From assembly GCF_020889785.1 (NCBI RefSeq), contig NZ_JACMYK010000069.1, forward strand, positions 1-38,628: DNA of 38,628 bases, written 5' to 3'. The DNA is from Bradyrhizobium acaciae (GTDB taxonomy: Bacteria > Pseudomonadota > Alphaproteobacteria > Rhizobiales > Xanthobacteraceae). The position numbers and the translations under genes were made by a program. The notes below the pieces were generated by a model. That model did no database searches. It was given only the letters and a program-made list of their open reading frames with translations, and was not told the origin of the DNA. Positions 28,364 through 36,533 of this stretch are shown here, piece after piece; the first letter of the stretch is position 1, and each line of letters opens with the position of its first letter.

Positions 28364-29494
28364 CTAGGCGACCGCATCGAGCTGCGCATAGCGCAGCACG
28401 TGGTAGGCGGGATCGCCGAACTGGATGTTGATGGAGGAAATCCGCTTGAAGTAGTGGCCGACATTGAGCTCGTCGGTCATGCCCATGCCGCCATGCAGTT
28501 GCACGGCCTGGTCCGCCACGAACTTGCCGGCATAGCCGATCTTGGATTTGGCGCCTGAAGCCAACCGGGAGACGCCGGCCTCATCGTCCCTGAGACTGAG
28601 GCTGAGATGCTGCATCAGGGACAGCGTCTCCTGATGCGCGATGAACATGTCGACCATCCGGTGCTGCAGCACCTGGAAGCTACCGATCGTGACGCCGAAC
28701 TGCTTGCGCGTCTTGGAATAGTCCAGCGTCGCGGCGTTCAACTCGCCGATCGCGCCGACCGCCTCGGCGCAGAGCGCGCCGATCGCACGGTTGCGACAGG
28801 CTTCCAGCGCTTTGACGCCCTCGCCTTCCTTGCCGAGCAATTCCCCGCGCACGCCGCGCAGGCTGATCTCGGCCGCCCTTCGACCGTCGATGGTCTTGAA
28901 GCTCTGCAGATCGAGATTGGCAACGCGGCGATCGACCACGAACAGGCTGACGCCGCCGCGATCGTGGCGATGGCCCGAGGTGCGGGCGGAGACGATCAGG
29001 TAATCCGCCCACGGCGCGGCCATCACGGCCGTCTTCTCGCCGGTCAGCACATAGCCGTCGCCGTCCCGGCGCGCGGTCGTGGTCACCGTTGCGAGATCGA
29101 ACCGCGAGCCCTTCTCGGTCCAGGCCAACGCCCAGAGCTTTGACCCTGCGATGATGTCGGCAATGAAAGCCTGCTTCTGCGCGTCAGACCCAACCTGCTC
29201 GACCAGGCCGCCGGCAACCACGACCGTCTCGACGAACGGCTCCACGACGAGATGCCGGCCGAACTCCTGCATGATGATCATGGTCGATAGCGGCCCACCG
29301 CCGAGCCCGCCAACAGCCTCGGAGAACGGCGCGGCCAGCAGGCCGAGCTCCGCAAAAGCGGCCCATTGCTCGTGGCCGATGCCGTCCTCGCTCGCAACGA
29401 TCTTGCGACGGGCGTCGAAATCATATTGATCCCGCAGCAGCCGCTGTACGCTGGACCGCAACAATTCCTGCTCTTCCGTGAACTGGATATCCAT
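28364..29494 (-). CDS. Acyl-CoA dehydrogenase, PimD-like small subunit type
   Basis: This 376-residue FAD enzyme oxidises acyl-CoA to enoyl-CoA. It has an N-terminal helical domain (MDIQFTEEQELLRSSVQRLL), a mid beta-domain with ALAWTEKGSRFDLATV and a C-terminal helical domain with QLHGGMGMTDELNVGHYFKR. The YEGT/YGGSNE motif of the usual enzymes is missing at the equivalent place, as in the small member of two-gene dehydrogenases such as PimC/PimD of Rhodopseudomonas (pimeloyl-CoA dehydrogenase). It lies 21 bases downstream of the larger partner, which supports a heteromeric enzyme. GAGG precedes the ATG. Substrate chain is unknown; dicarboxyl- or ring-bearing acyl-CoAs are likely candidates. 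Confidence 0.9.
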   Translation of the reverse strand: MDIQFTEEQELLRSSVQRLLRDQYDFDARRKIVASEDGIGHEQWAAFAELGLLAAPFSEAVGGLGGGPLSTMIIMQEFGRHLVVEPFVETVVVAGGLVEQVGSDAQKQAFIADIIAGSKLWALAWTEKGSRFDLATVTTTARRDGDGYVLTGEKTAVMAAPWADYLIVSARTSGHRHDRGGVSLFVVDRRVANLDLQSFKTIDGRRAAEISLRGVRGELLGKEGEGVKALEACRNRAIGALCAEAVGAIGELNAATLDYSKTRKQFGVTIGSFQVLQHRMVDMFIAHQETLSLMQHLSLSLRDDEAGVSRLASGAKSKIGYAGKFVADQAVQLHGGMGMTDELNVGHYFKRISSINIQFGDPAYHVLRYAQLDAVA

Positions 29495-29515
29495 CCGATC
29501 CTCGTTGCCTTGTAG

Positions 29516-30697
29516 CTAAAGACCAAGCACCGCTTTCGCGATGATGTTGCGCTGGATCTCGTTCGATCCGCCATAGATCGAGAGCTTGCGCGAGTTCAGA
29601 TACTTCTCCGTCGCCGTGTGGCCGTAGTCCGGGCCCGGCATGAAGTGGTTGGCGCTGATCGGATGCTCGCGGATCGCAAGCCCGCAATTGCCGATCGCCC
29701 GATGCGTCAGCTCGGTAATGTTCTGGAATATCTCGGTGCCGCGAATCTTGAACAATGACGCCGCAGGTCCAGGGTCGATGCCGCGCGCCATCTGGGCGAC
29801 GACGCGCAACTCCGTTGCCTCCAGCGCCAGCACGTCGAGCTCGACACGGGCGATGTCCCTGATGAATTCGAGATGCGCCGGATCGTCTTCCGGAATCTCG
29901 GCCTTCACGATCTTTTTCAACCGGCTGATGTAGCGCGTGGAGCGGCCGATGCCGGCCATGCTGGTGCGTTCATTGCCGAGCAGGAACTTGGCGTAGGTCC
30001 AGCCCTTGTTCTCCTCGCCGATCAGGTTCGCGGCAGGGACGCGGACATCCTCCAGGAAGACGTCGTTGACCTCGTGCGAACCGTCGATGGTGATGATCGG
30101 GCGCACGGTGACGCCCGGCGACTTCATATCGATCAAGAGAAACGAGATGCCGGACTGCGGCTTGGCCGTGGGATCGGTGCGGACCAGGCAGAAGATCCAG
30201 TCGGCATGCTGCGCCAGCGTGGTCCACGTCTTGTGACCGTTGACGATGTAGTGGTCGCCGTCGCGCACCGCCTTGGTGCGAACGGTGGCGAGGTCGGAGC
30301 CGGAGCCCGGCTCCGAATAGCCCTGGCACCACCAGTCCTCGCCGGAGAGGATACGCGGCAAGAACTTCTGCTTCTGCGCGTCGTTGCCGAACGTGTAGAT
30401 CACCGGCCCGACCATGGTGACGCTGAACGCCAATGGCGGCATCGTGCCGGCGCGCGTCGTTTCCTGCTCGAAGATGAAGCGGCGGGTGATCGACCAGCCG
30501 GGCCCGCCATATTGCTTCGGCCAGAGCGGCGCGATCCAGCCCTTGTTGTGCAGGATGCGATGCCACAGCAGCATCTGCTCCTTGGAGAGATCGGTCTCCG
30601 GATTGGCGACGCGCATCTCCTCCGGGTAGTTGTCCTTGATGAACGCGCGAACCTCGTCGCGAAACGCCGCATCGTCAGGGGATAGCGCGAGCTCCAT
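29516..30697 (-). CDS. Acyl-CoA dehydrogenase, PimC-like large subunit type
   Basis: The 393-residue protein has the complete acyl-CoA dehydrogenase layout: N-terminal helices with PLWPKQYGGPG, the FAD segment WWCQGYSEPGSGSDLA, the beta-domain GHKTWTTLAQHADW, and a C-terminal SIYGGSNEIQRNIIAK motif. The Arg-rich helix with GNERTSMAGIGRS is typical of FadE-type enzymes using bulky or dicarboxylic acyl-CoAs. It should pair with the 376-residue partner encoded just downstream. GGGAG precedes the ATG and the gap after the SDR gene is 12 bases. It probably catalyses the first oxidation of the CoA-activated substrate; the electron acceptor would be the ETF system, which is not in the window. Confidence 0.93.
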   Translation of the reverse strand: MELALSPDDAAFRDEVRAFIKDNYPEEMRVANPETDLSKEQMLLWHRILHNKGWIAPLWPKQYGGPGWSITRRFIFEQETTRAGTMPPLAFSVTMVGPVIYTFGNDAQKQKFLPRILSGEDWWCQGYSEPGSGSDLATVRTKAVRDGDHYIVNGHKTWTTLAQHADWIFCLVRTDPTAKPQSGISFLLIDMKSPGVTVRPIITIDGSHEVNDVFLEDVRVPAANLIGEENKGWTYAKFLLGNERTSMAGIGRSTRYISRLKKIVKAEIPEDDPAHLEFIRDIARVELDVLALEATELRVVAQMARGIDPGPAASLFKIRGTEIFQNITELTHRAIGNCGLAIREHPISANHFMPGPDYGHTATEKYLNSRKLSIYGGSNEIQRNIIAKAVLGL

Positions 30698-30709
30698 TTC
30701 CGATGCTCC

Positions 30710-31447
30710 CTACCACTTCTCGCCGAAGGGCCGGATTTCCAGCTCGAAGGTCCAGGCGCTCTTCGGCTGCTGGTAGAGTTGCCAGTATGACGCAGCGACC
30801 GAGGCCGGCGGCATCAGCAGATCTGGATTGTCGAGCGCGTTCGGGCCGAGCGCCTCGATGCGGCGTTGCCGCACCCATTCGGTGTCGACACCGGAGTCGA
30901 TAATCAGGTGCGCGACATGGATGTTCTTCGGCCCGAGCTCGCGCGCCATCGCCTGCGCCACCGCGCGCAGGCCGAACTTGGCGCTGGCAAAGGCGGCATA
31001 GCCGCTGCCGCCGCGCAACGAGGCGGTTGCGCCGGTGAAGAAGATGTTGCCCTCGCCGCGTGCCGTCATCAACCGCGCTGCTTCGCGTCCGGCCAGGAAG
31101 CCGGAGTAGCAGGCCATCTCCCAGACCTTGCGGAACACGCGCTCGGTGGTCTCGAGAATCGGGAAATTGACGTTGGCGCCGATATTGAAGATGCAGACCT
31201 CCAGCGGCGCATGCTTGTCGGCGTCGTTGAGGAAGGCAGTGATCTCCTCCTCCTTGCGCGCATCGAGCGAGCGCGCATGGATTTCGCCGCCGGCGGCCTC
31301 GATCTCCTTGACCAGCGGCGCGAGCTTATCGCCGTTGCGGCGGCCGGCAAAGATCGTAAAGCCCTCGGAGGCGAACTTCTTGGCGATCTCGCCGCCGATG
31401 AAATCACCGGCACCGATGACGGCCACCGTCTTGTTTCTCTTCTGCAT
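30710..31447 (-). CDS. SDR-family protein with Phe in place of catalytic Tyr (SDR_c10-like)
   Basis: The 245-residue Rossmann-fold protein has a cofactor motif VIGAGDFIGGEIA (10-22) that departs from the classic TGxxxGxG. The active-site Ser is Ser143 in TASLRG, and the YxxxK position is Phe153 in FASAK (153-157) with Lys157 kept. This is the SDR_c10 pattern, shared with the second SDR of the operon, as is the C-terminal EIRPFGEKW. The two are diverged paralogues. Dehydrogenase activity is uncertain; a Phe in place of the proton donor suggests a different chemistry or a binding role. CGGAG precedes the ATG. It lies between the ligase gene (51-base gap) and the large dehydrogenase gene. Confidence 0.88.
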   Translation of the reverse strand: MQKRNKTVAVIGAGDFIGGEIAKKFASEGFTIFAGRRNGDKLAPLVKEIEAAGGEIHARSLDARKEEEITAFLNDADKHAPLEVCIFNIGANVNFPILETTERVFRKVWEMACYSGFLAGREAARLMTARGEGNIFFTGATASLRGGSGYAAFASAKFGLRAVAQAMARELGPKNIHVAHLIIDSGVDTEWVRQRRIEALGPNALDNPDLLMPPASVAASYWQLYQQPKSAWTFELEIRPFGEKW

Positions 31448-31498
31448 GGTGTACTCCGGTCTTGTTTGAGTGAACCGGCTTGCGGCCGCGGCTCAGCC

Positions 31499-33046
31499 TC
31501 AGCTGCGCAGCGACTCCGCAAGCTTGTGCTTCAGAAGCTTGCCCGTCGATGTCGCGGGCAGCGCATCCATGAGGATAATCTCCGACGGACGCTTGTACGA
31601 GGTCAGTTGCGGAGCAACATGGGCCATCAGATCCTGCACCGTCGCCGTCGAGCCCTTGATCAGCTGCACGAAGGCGACGACCTCCTCATTGCCCTCGACC
31701 GACCGACCGACCACGGCGCACTGCACCACGGCGTCATGCGTGCTCAGCACGGCCTCGATCTCGGCCGGGTAGACATTGAACCCGGAGCGGATGATCATCT
31801 CCTTGGTGCGCCCAACAATGTAGAGGGCGTCATTCTCGAAGCGGGCCAGATCGCCGGTATTGAACCAGCCGTCGGGATCGATCGCCTTGGCCGTCAGATC
31901 CGGCGCGCGGTAATAGCCGCGCATCACGTTGGGGCCGCGGACGTGGAGCTCACCGACTTCGCCTGATGCAACCGGCTTGAGGTCGCGGCCGACCAGTCGC
32001 GCCTCGATGCCCGCCATGACGGTGCCGACCGCGTGGTCGGCCCGCGGATTGTCGGGCCGCACGCCCGAGATTCCCGGCGAGCATTCGGTGATGCCGTAGC
32101 CGTTGAGCAGCGGCAGGCCGAGTTCCTGCTCCACCCGGGATTTGAGCTCGAGATCGAGCGGCGCGCCGGCCACCGAGATCACGCGCAACCGGCCGCGATC
32201 GAGCTTCGGCAGGCCGGCGTTGCGGCGGTATTCGAGTAGGCGCTGGTAGGTGGCGGGCACGCCGTTGAGGATCGTGATGCCTTCCTCGGCCATCGCCTTG
32301 ACCAGCGCGGCCGGATCGTATTTGGCGACCAGGCGCACGGTGGCACCGACCATCAGGGTCATCGTCAGCAGCGAGATGCCGACGATGTGCGAGATCGGCA
32401 GCACGCAGTACTGCACGTCATCGGCCGACATCTTGCGGAAGCCCGCGGTGCCCCGGGCGCTGAACAGCAGATTGCGATGGGTCAGCATCACACCCTTCGG
32501 CGTGCCCGTGGTGCCGGACGTGTAGATCAGAACCGCGACCTGATTGGCGCCGTCGGCCTCGACCGGCTCGGCCACGGTTGCCAGGTTCAGGCCGGTGACG
32601 GCGATGCCGAGAAGCGGGCCGGCATCCTGCACGGCAGCCTCGTAGCGCGCAGCATGGGTGGCCGCCTCCTGCGAGACGTCAGCGGTGAGCAACACGCGGC
32701 GGGCGCCGCTGTGATCCCTGATCTGATCCAGCTCGCGCGGCGACAGCCGCGGATTGACCACGATCGACCAGACATCGAGCCTGCTCGCCGCCAGCAGTAG
32801 GCAGGCCAGCGGAATCGAATTCTCGCTCACGATCATCATGCGGTCGCCGGCGCGGATGCCCAGCGCCTGCAACGCCTCGGCGACGCGACCGACAGTCTCA
32901 TCGAGCTCGCGATAGCTCAGCCGCATCTTGTCGTCGACCAGCGCCGGATGATCCGGCGTCGCCACCACGTGGTGATCGATCACCTCATGGATGCGGTTCG
33001 GCAAGCCTTCCACACTTCCTTCAACAATCTGGGTCGACGCCTGCAC
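31499..33046 (-). CDS. Acyl-CoA ligase (AMP-forming)
   Basis: This 515-residue enzyme activates a carboxylic acid with ATP and CoA, via an acyl-adenylate, to the acyl-CoA entering the pathway. ANL-superfamily signs are the P-loop YTSGTTGTPKG (175-185), the NGYGITECSP motif, the GWFNTGDLARFENDALY hinge region, RTKEMIIRSGFNVYPAEIE and the catalytic C-terminal Lys503 in STGKLLK. The start is GTG at 33046 with a strong GGGAGG site five bases upstream. It follows the isomerase gene by 53 bases. The length is near that of FadD-like and aromatic acid ligases; the acid substrate cannot be assigned from sequence. Confidence 0.94.
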   Translation of the reverse strand: MQASTQIVEGSVEGLPNRIHEVIDHHVVATPDHPALVDDKMRLSYRELDETVGRVAEALQALGIRAGDRMMIVSENSIPLACLLLAASRLDVWSIVVNPRLSPRELDQIRDHSGARRVLLTADVSQEAATHAARYEAAVQDAGPLLGIAVTGLNLATVAEPVEADGANQVAVLIYTSGTTGTPKGVMLTHRNLLFSARGTAGFRKMSADDVQYCVLPISHIVGISLLTMTLMVGATVRLVAKYDPAALVKAMAEEGITILNGVPATYQRLLEYRRNAGLPKLDRGRLRVISVAGAPLDLELKSRVEQELGLPLLNGYGITECSPGISGVRPDNPRADHAVGTVMAGIEARLVGRDLKPVASGEVGELHVRGPNVMRGYYRAPDLTAKAIDPDGWFNTGDLARFENDALYIVGRTKEMIIRSGFNVYPAEIEAVLSTHDAVVQCAVVGRSVEGNEEVVAFVQLIKGSTATVQDLMAHVAPQLTSYKRPSEIILMDALPATSTGKLLKHKLAESLRS

Positions 33047-33099
33047 TGAAACCTCCCTGTCGCAGCCCTTTGGGCTTGTTGTGTTGAGGAATTTCCCGC

Positions 33100-33738
33100 T
33101 CAGGCGGTCTTGCGCCGCCCCGCGGCCAATTGCGCGACGATCTCTTCCTCGACCTCGCGCACCTTGTCCTTGCCGAAGAAGATATCGCTGCCGACGTAGA
33201 AGGTCGGCGATCCGAACGAGCCGCGCGCGACCGCGTCGCTGGTGTTCTCGATCAGCTTCTTCTTGACGTCATCCTGCCGGGCGCGGGCGATGATGCGGTC
33301 GATATCGAGGCCGGAGGACAGGAACGCCTCGCGGAACACCTGCGGATCGTCCATCTTCTTGGGCTCGGACCACATGTGGTGATAGGCAGCGCGGAAATAG
33401 GGCTCGAACAACCCCTCGAAATCGGCCGCGATGACGCCGCGCATCAGCATCAGCGTATTGACCGGAAAGAACGGGTTCGTCTTGAACGTCGTGATGTTGT
33501 GGCGGCGCAGGAAGCGCTCGGTTTCGAGCGCGTTGTATTCCGGCTTGTTCTTGATCCCGCGTAGCGACTCGCCGGGCGACATGTTGCCGGTCGCCTTGTA
33601 GACGCCGCCGAGCAGCACCGGGATGTAGTCGAACTTCACGCCGGTGCGCTTCTCGATATCCGGCAGTGCGAGCTCGGCGAGATAGGCGTTCGGACTTCCG
33701 AAATCGAAATGGAATTCGACCTTGAGCGGAGCAGCCAT
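33100..33738 (-). CDS. 2-hydroxychromene-2-carboxylate isomerase family protein (DsbA-fold)
   Basis: This 212-residue thioredoxin-fold protein belongs to the kappa-GST-like HCCA isomerase family; in naphthalene degradation the family enzyme interconverts 2-hydroxychromene-2-carboxylate and trans-o-hydroxybenzylidenepyruvate using glutathione. The DsbA CxxC motif is absent; in its place is FDFGSPNAYLA (11-21) with Ser15 as the GSH-activating residue. Other family segments are TNPFFPVNTLMLMRG, SEPKKMDDP and GSFGSPTFYVGSDIFFGKD. It is the first gene of the leftward operon, and a 17-bp palindrome lies 67-83 bases upstream of its ATG. A GGGAAGGG site precedes the start. The actual substrate here may differ from hydroxychromene carboxylate. 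Confidence 0.92.
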   Translation of the reverse strand: MAAPLKVEFHFDFGSPNAYLAELALPDIEKRTGVKFDYIPVLLGGVYKATGNMSPGESLRGIKNKPEYNALETERFLRRHNITTFKTNPFFPVNTLMLMRGVIAADFEGLFEPYFRAAYHHMWSEPKKMDDPQVFREAFLSSGLDIDRIIARARQDDVKKKLIENTSDAVARGSFGSPTFYVGSDIFFGKDKVREVEEEIVAQLAAGRRKTA

Positions 33739-33804
33739 GGAACGCCCTTCCCTTCAATTGGCAACGGCCGTCAGCCTGGCCGCGTTGATCGTGGCGCGAC
33801 CATA

Positions 33805-33821
33805 AGTTCTATTTTAGAACT
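33805..33821. promoter_or_regulatory. Operator copy 1, perfect 17-bp palindrome
   Basis: AGTTCTATTTTAGAACT has 7-bp arms around TTT and perfect two-fold symmetry. It lies upstream of the catabolic operon start. A second copy sits near the divergent regulator gene. This is the type of paired site expected for a dimeric HxlR regulator; binding is inferred. Confidence 0.7.
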
Positions 33822-33891
33822 GTCAATATGATATTTGTCATCCAATGGCCGGCCTGCAGCCGATTTGCAGGCATCCTGTTGAAATGACGTA

Positions 33892-33908
33892 AGTTCTGTT
33901 TTAGAATT
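33892..33908. promoter_or_regulatory. Operator copy 2, near-palindromic 17-bp site
   Basis: AGTTCTGTTTTAGAATT matches copy 1 in 15 of 17 bases. It ends 27 bases before the regulator ATG at 33936, where it could block or steer its transcription. Centre-to-centre distance to copy 1 is 87 bases. Confidence 0.68.
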
Positions 33909-33935
33909 TGATTTGCGTGACTGCAGGAGACGCTG

Positions 33936-34343
33936 ATGAAATGGGATACCCTCGAGGAGGAGCCGTGCTCGCTGGCCCGCACGGTCGCGGTGATCGGCGA
34001 CCGCTGGAGCCTTTTGATCCTGCGCGAGTGCTTCTTGCGCATCCGCAGGTTCGATGACTTCCAGGCATCGCTCGGCATCACACGGCATCTGCTCGCCGAC
34101 CGGCTGAAGAAGCTGGTGCGCTTCGGCGTGCTGCGCAAGATTCCCTATCAGGAGGCGCCGAAGCGCTACGAATACATCCTGACCCAGAAGGGCCTCGATC
34201 TCTATCCGATCATCATGTCGATCGTGCACTGGGGCAACATCCACATGGTCGACGCGCGCGCCGGCCGTTGCTGCACGAACACAAGACCTGCGGGAAGATG
34301 TTCGACCCTGTCATGGTGTGCTCGGAATGCGGCGAGCCGTTGA
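33936..34343 (+). CDS. HxlR-type transcriptional regulator, C-terminus frameshifted
   Basis: This winged-helix regulator (135 residues as read) belongs to the HxlR family. The N-terminal Cys in EPCSLARTVAVIGDRWSLLI (10-29) and the wing segment KIPYQEAPKRYEYILTQKG are typical, and the DNA-binding domain up to about residue 105 is intact. After residue 106 (around 34255-34264) the frame switches, giving an atypical tail. The other frame continues the expected family tail and ends at 34447, so one base appears to be missing. An AGGAG site precedes the ATG. It diverges from the twelve-gene operon and flanks two palindromic sites, so it most likely represses or activates that operon in response to a pathway compound. 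The effect of the altered tail is unknown. Confidence 0.85.
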   Translation: MKWDTLEEEPCSLARTVAVIGDRWSLLILRECFLRIRRFDDFQASLGITRHLLADRLKKLVRFGVLRKIPYQEAPKRYEYILTQKGLDLYPIIMSIVHWGNIHMVDARAGRCCTNTRPAGRCSTLSWCARNAASR

Positions 34344-34447
34344 GCGCGAAGCACGTCCACGTGCATCCGGGTCCCGGCGCCCGGCGATCGTCGCCGGTGC
34401 ACGCCAGCGCGCGGGAGCGCACCAAGAGAAGCGTGGAGTCGGCCTAG
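34255..34447 (+). pseudogene. Displaced C-terminal tail of the HxlR regulator
   Basis: In the frame one base off from the regulator's reading, the sequence encodes RPLLHEHKTCGKMFDPVMVC, then SECGEPLSAKHVHVHPGPG and a stop at 34445-34447. This tail, with its Cys-x-x-Cys-type pair, is what HxlR relatives in rhizobia have after the winged helix. A single missing base in the GC-run near 34258-34264 explains the split. It could be a real mutation or a sequencing error. Confidence 0.7.
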
Positions 34448-34473
34448 ACTGTCCTTGCAGGACCGGCGCCTCG

Positions 34474-34494
34474 AGCGGCGGGTTCACAGCCGCT
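34474..34494. terminator. Weak hairpin between convergent genes
   Basis: AGCGGC (34474-34479) pairs with GCCGCT (34489-34494) around a 9-base loop, between the regulator and the PhzF gene. It is followed only by GATTTC, so it is a poor terminator. Confidence 0.3.
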
Positions 34495-34498
34495 GATT

Positions 34499-35374
34499 TC
34501 AGTGTGACGGCGCAGCCATCATCTCGACATTGCCGCCGAGCAGGCAACCGACAGCACGACCGCCGGCGAAGCCGATGCGGACGCGGATTTCCGAGAGGCG
34601 CCCCATCGCCCTGCCCTGCAGGATTCGAATCTCCTCGTCATCGGGAGCGACCAGGCCGTTGTCGAGCAAGCCGAATGCCAGCGCCGCGGCCGCAATGCCG
34701 GTTGCGGCGTCTTCCCGATAGCCGGACGAGCGCGGGAATTGCCGCGCCTCGAACAGACGAGCGTCACGGTCGACCACCGCGAAGGGATAGAGGCCGGTCG
34801 ATCCGATCCGGCCGCAGACAGCTTCGACATCCTCGGCTGAGGGATCGAGCGCGTTCAGCGCTCCGGGCGAGCGCATCGGAACGAGAGTCTTGATCCGCGA
34901 CGTGACGGCGTTGCAGGCCCTCCCAACGCCGATCGCGTCAGGCCCGACCGCAAGTGCCCGCAGCACATCGTCGCGTTGCACATCGGTGAGCGGAACGGTC
35001 TTGCCGGCCGGCTGGGTGATCTGGACACTCGGCTCGCCGTTGCGATCACGGCTGATGAAGCCGGTGACGGGACCGCTGCGCGTCGAAATCCGGATCGTGT
35101 CGCCCGGCAACTTCCGCTGACGCGCAAGCAGCCATAGTGCACCGATGGTGGCGTGGCCGCACATTTCCATTTCGTGGTTCGGCACGAAGAAGCGGAACGT
35201 GGCGTCGAAATCGTCACTCTGCGCCGGCAACACGAAGCCGGACTCGTGACCGTGGCGGCGGGCAACGTCCTGCATCTCGGACGCACTCATGCCGCTTGCA
35301 TCGACCACGATCGGACAGGGATTGCCACCCTGCCCATCCACCGTGAACACGCTGACCAGTTCGGCAGTCGTCAT
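34499..35374 (-). CDS. PhzF-family isomerase/epimerase-like protein
   Basis: This 291-residue protein has the PhzF diaminopimelate-epimerase-like fold of two similar halves. Family signs are DGQGGNPCPIVV near the start, catalytic-type Glu44 in RRHGHESGFVL, the EMCGHATIGA motif (70-79), and the second-half YREDAATGIAAAALA. PhzF isomerises a dihydro-anthranilate in phenazine synthesis, but most relatives act in unknown pathways, and no phenazine genes are nearby. I start at the ATG at 35374; a longer frame to 35767 overlaps the hydrolase gene and is rejected. It lies 14 bases after the hydrolase gene on the same strand and may be co-transcribed with it. Confidence 0.88.
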   Translation of the reverse strand: MTTAELVSVFTVDGQGGNPCPIVVDASGMSASEMQDVARRHGHESGFVLPAQSDDFDATFRFFVPNHEMEMCGHATIGALWLLARQRKLPGDTIRISTRSGPVTGFISRDRNGEPSVQITQPAGKTVPLTDVQRDDVLRALAVGPDAIGVGRACNAVTSRIKTLVPMRSPGALNALDPSAEDVEAVCGRIGSTGLYPFAVVDRDARLFEARQFPRSSGYREDAATGIAAAALAFGLLDNGLVAPDDEEIRILQGRAMGRLSEIRVRIGFAGGRAVGCLLGGNVEMMAAPSH

Positions 35375-35388
35375 GATGTCATGGGTCC

Positions 35389-36429
35389 CTATTTGACCAG
35401 CATCGCGCCGGTCTCCGGATGCTGCAGCCAGCCGAGCAGCGCCTGGTGGAAGCGCGCCGGCGCCTGGATCTGCGGCGAGTGGCCGAGGTCGGGGAATTCG
35501 ATCAGCTGGATATGCGGGATTCGCTTGGCGGCCTCCTTGCCCAGCACCGGATAATTGCCGAGCGTCTTGCGGATCTCGGGCGGCGCGGTGTCCTTGGCGA
35601 TCGCGGTGGTGTCCTTGTCGCCGACGAACAGCAAGGTCGGCGGCTTGATTTGCTCGAATTCGTAGAACACCGGCTGGGTCGCGATCATGTCGTAGAGCCG
35701 CGCCGAGCTCGATGCCACGGCGACGCGGCCCTCGCCGCGATACATGCCGGCCAGCATCTGCACCCAAATCTCGTAGGACGGATCCCAGGTGTCGGCATAG
35801 TAGGTGGCGCGCTCATAGGCGCGGATGCTGTCGGCGGTGACGCGGGTCTCGCGCTGCATCCAGCCGTCGAGGCTGAGCCACGGCACGCCCTTGGCCTTCC
35901 AGTCCTCGAGCCCGATCGGATCGACCAGCACCAGGCGATCGGTGGCGTCCGGATACATCAGGGCGTAGCGCATCGCCAGCATCCCGCCTGTCGAGTGGCC
36001 GACCATGATCGAGCGCTCAATCCCGAGCGAAGCCAGCAGCGCGCGGCTGTTGCCGGCGAGCTGCTGGAAGGTGAACTGATAGCGTTCCGGCTTAGAGGAT
36101 TTGCAGAAGCCGATCTGGTCCAGCGCGATCACGCGATAACCGGCGCCGCTGAGCGCCTTGATGGTGCCGTCCCAGGTCGCAGCACAGAAATTCTTGCCGT
36201 GCAGCAGCACCGCGGTCTGGCCGTTCGGCGTCGCCGGCTTGACGTCGAGATAGGCCATGTCGAGCTCCTGCCCCTGCGAGCTGAAGCGATAATGCTCGAC
36301 CGGATAGGGATAGTCGAAGCCCTGCAATTCCGGCCCATAAGCGGGCTCGGCGGCCGATTGCGCCAAGGCGGCGGACGAACCGAGCGCGACGGTCGCGGCG
36401 ACGGCGAAAAACAGGGTTTTCAGGTGCAT
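35389..36429 (-). CDS. Secreted alpha/beta hydrolase
   Basis: This 346-residue hydrolase has a signal peptide (residues about 1-23, ending ALAQ) and then an alpha/beta fold. The oxyanion region is HGKNF (77-81), the nucleophile Ser146 sits in GHSTGG, the acid is the Asp in VGDKDTTA and the His is in LGHSPQ. It should act in the periplasm or outside as an esterase, lactonase or epoxide-type hydrolase; substrate is unknown. The start may be the ATG at 36429, which gives the best signal peptide, or 36447, which adds six residues; neither has a strong ribosome site. It is followed by the PhzF gene and preceded by the molybdoenzyme gene, all leftward. Confidence 0.85.
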   Translation of the reverse strand: MHLKTLFFAVAATVALGSSAALAQSAAEPAYGPELQGFDYPYPVEHYRFSSQGQELDMAYLDVKPATPNGQTAVLLHGKNFCAATWDGTIKALSGAGYRVIALDQIGFCKSSKPERYQFTFQQLAGNSRALLASLGIERSIMVGHSTGGMLAMRYALMYPDATDRLVLVDPIGLEDWKAKGVPWLSLDGWMQRETRVTADSIRAYERATYYADTWDPSYEIWVQMLAGMYRGEGRVAVASSSARLYDMIATQPVFYEFEQIKPPTLLFVGDKDTTAIAKDTAPPEIRKTLGNYPVLGKEAAKRIPHIQLIEFPDLGHSPQIQAPARFHQALLGWLQHPETGAMLVK

Positions 36430-36533
36430 CTCGACGGGTCCGAACATTCAGGAATGATCTCGTGATGCCGTAGCCGAACGAATGAGCGCCATCCAGCACC
36501 CACCGATGATTTGTTCGTGATCGACAATAAAAA

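Noticed and set aside
28348..28464. N-terminal extension of the thiolase gene
   Set aside because: The extra 39 residues are Ser/Thr-rich shadow of the dehydrogenase gene; the internal ATG has a good ribosome site and the normal thiolase start.
35375..35767. N-terminal extension of the PhzF gene
   Set aside because: It overlaps the end of the hydrolase gene and adds low-complexity residues before a typical PhzF start.
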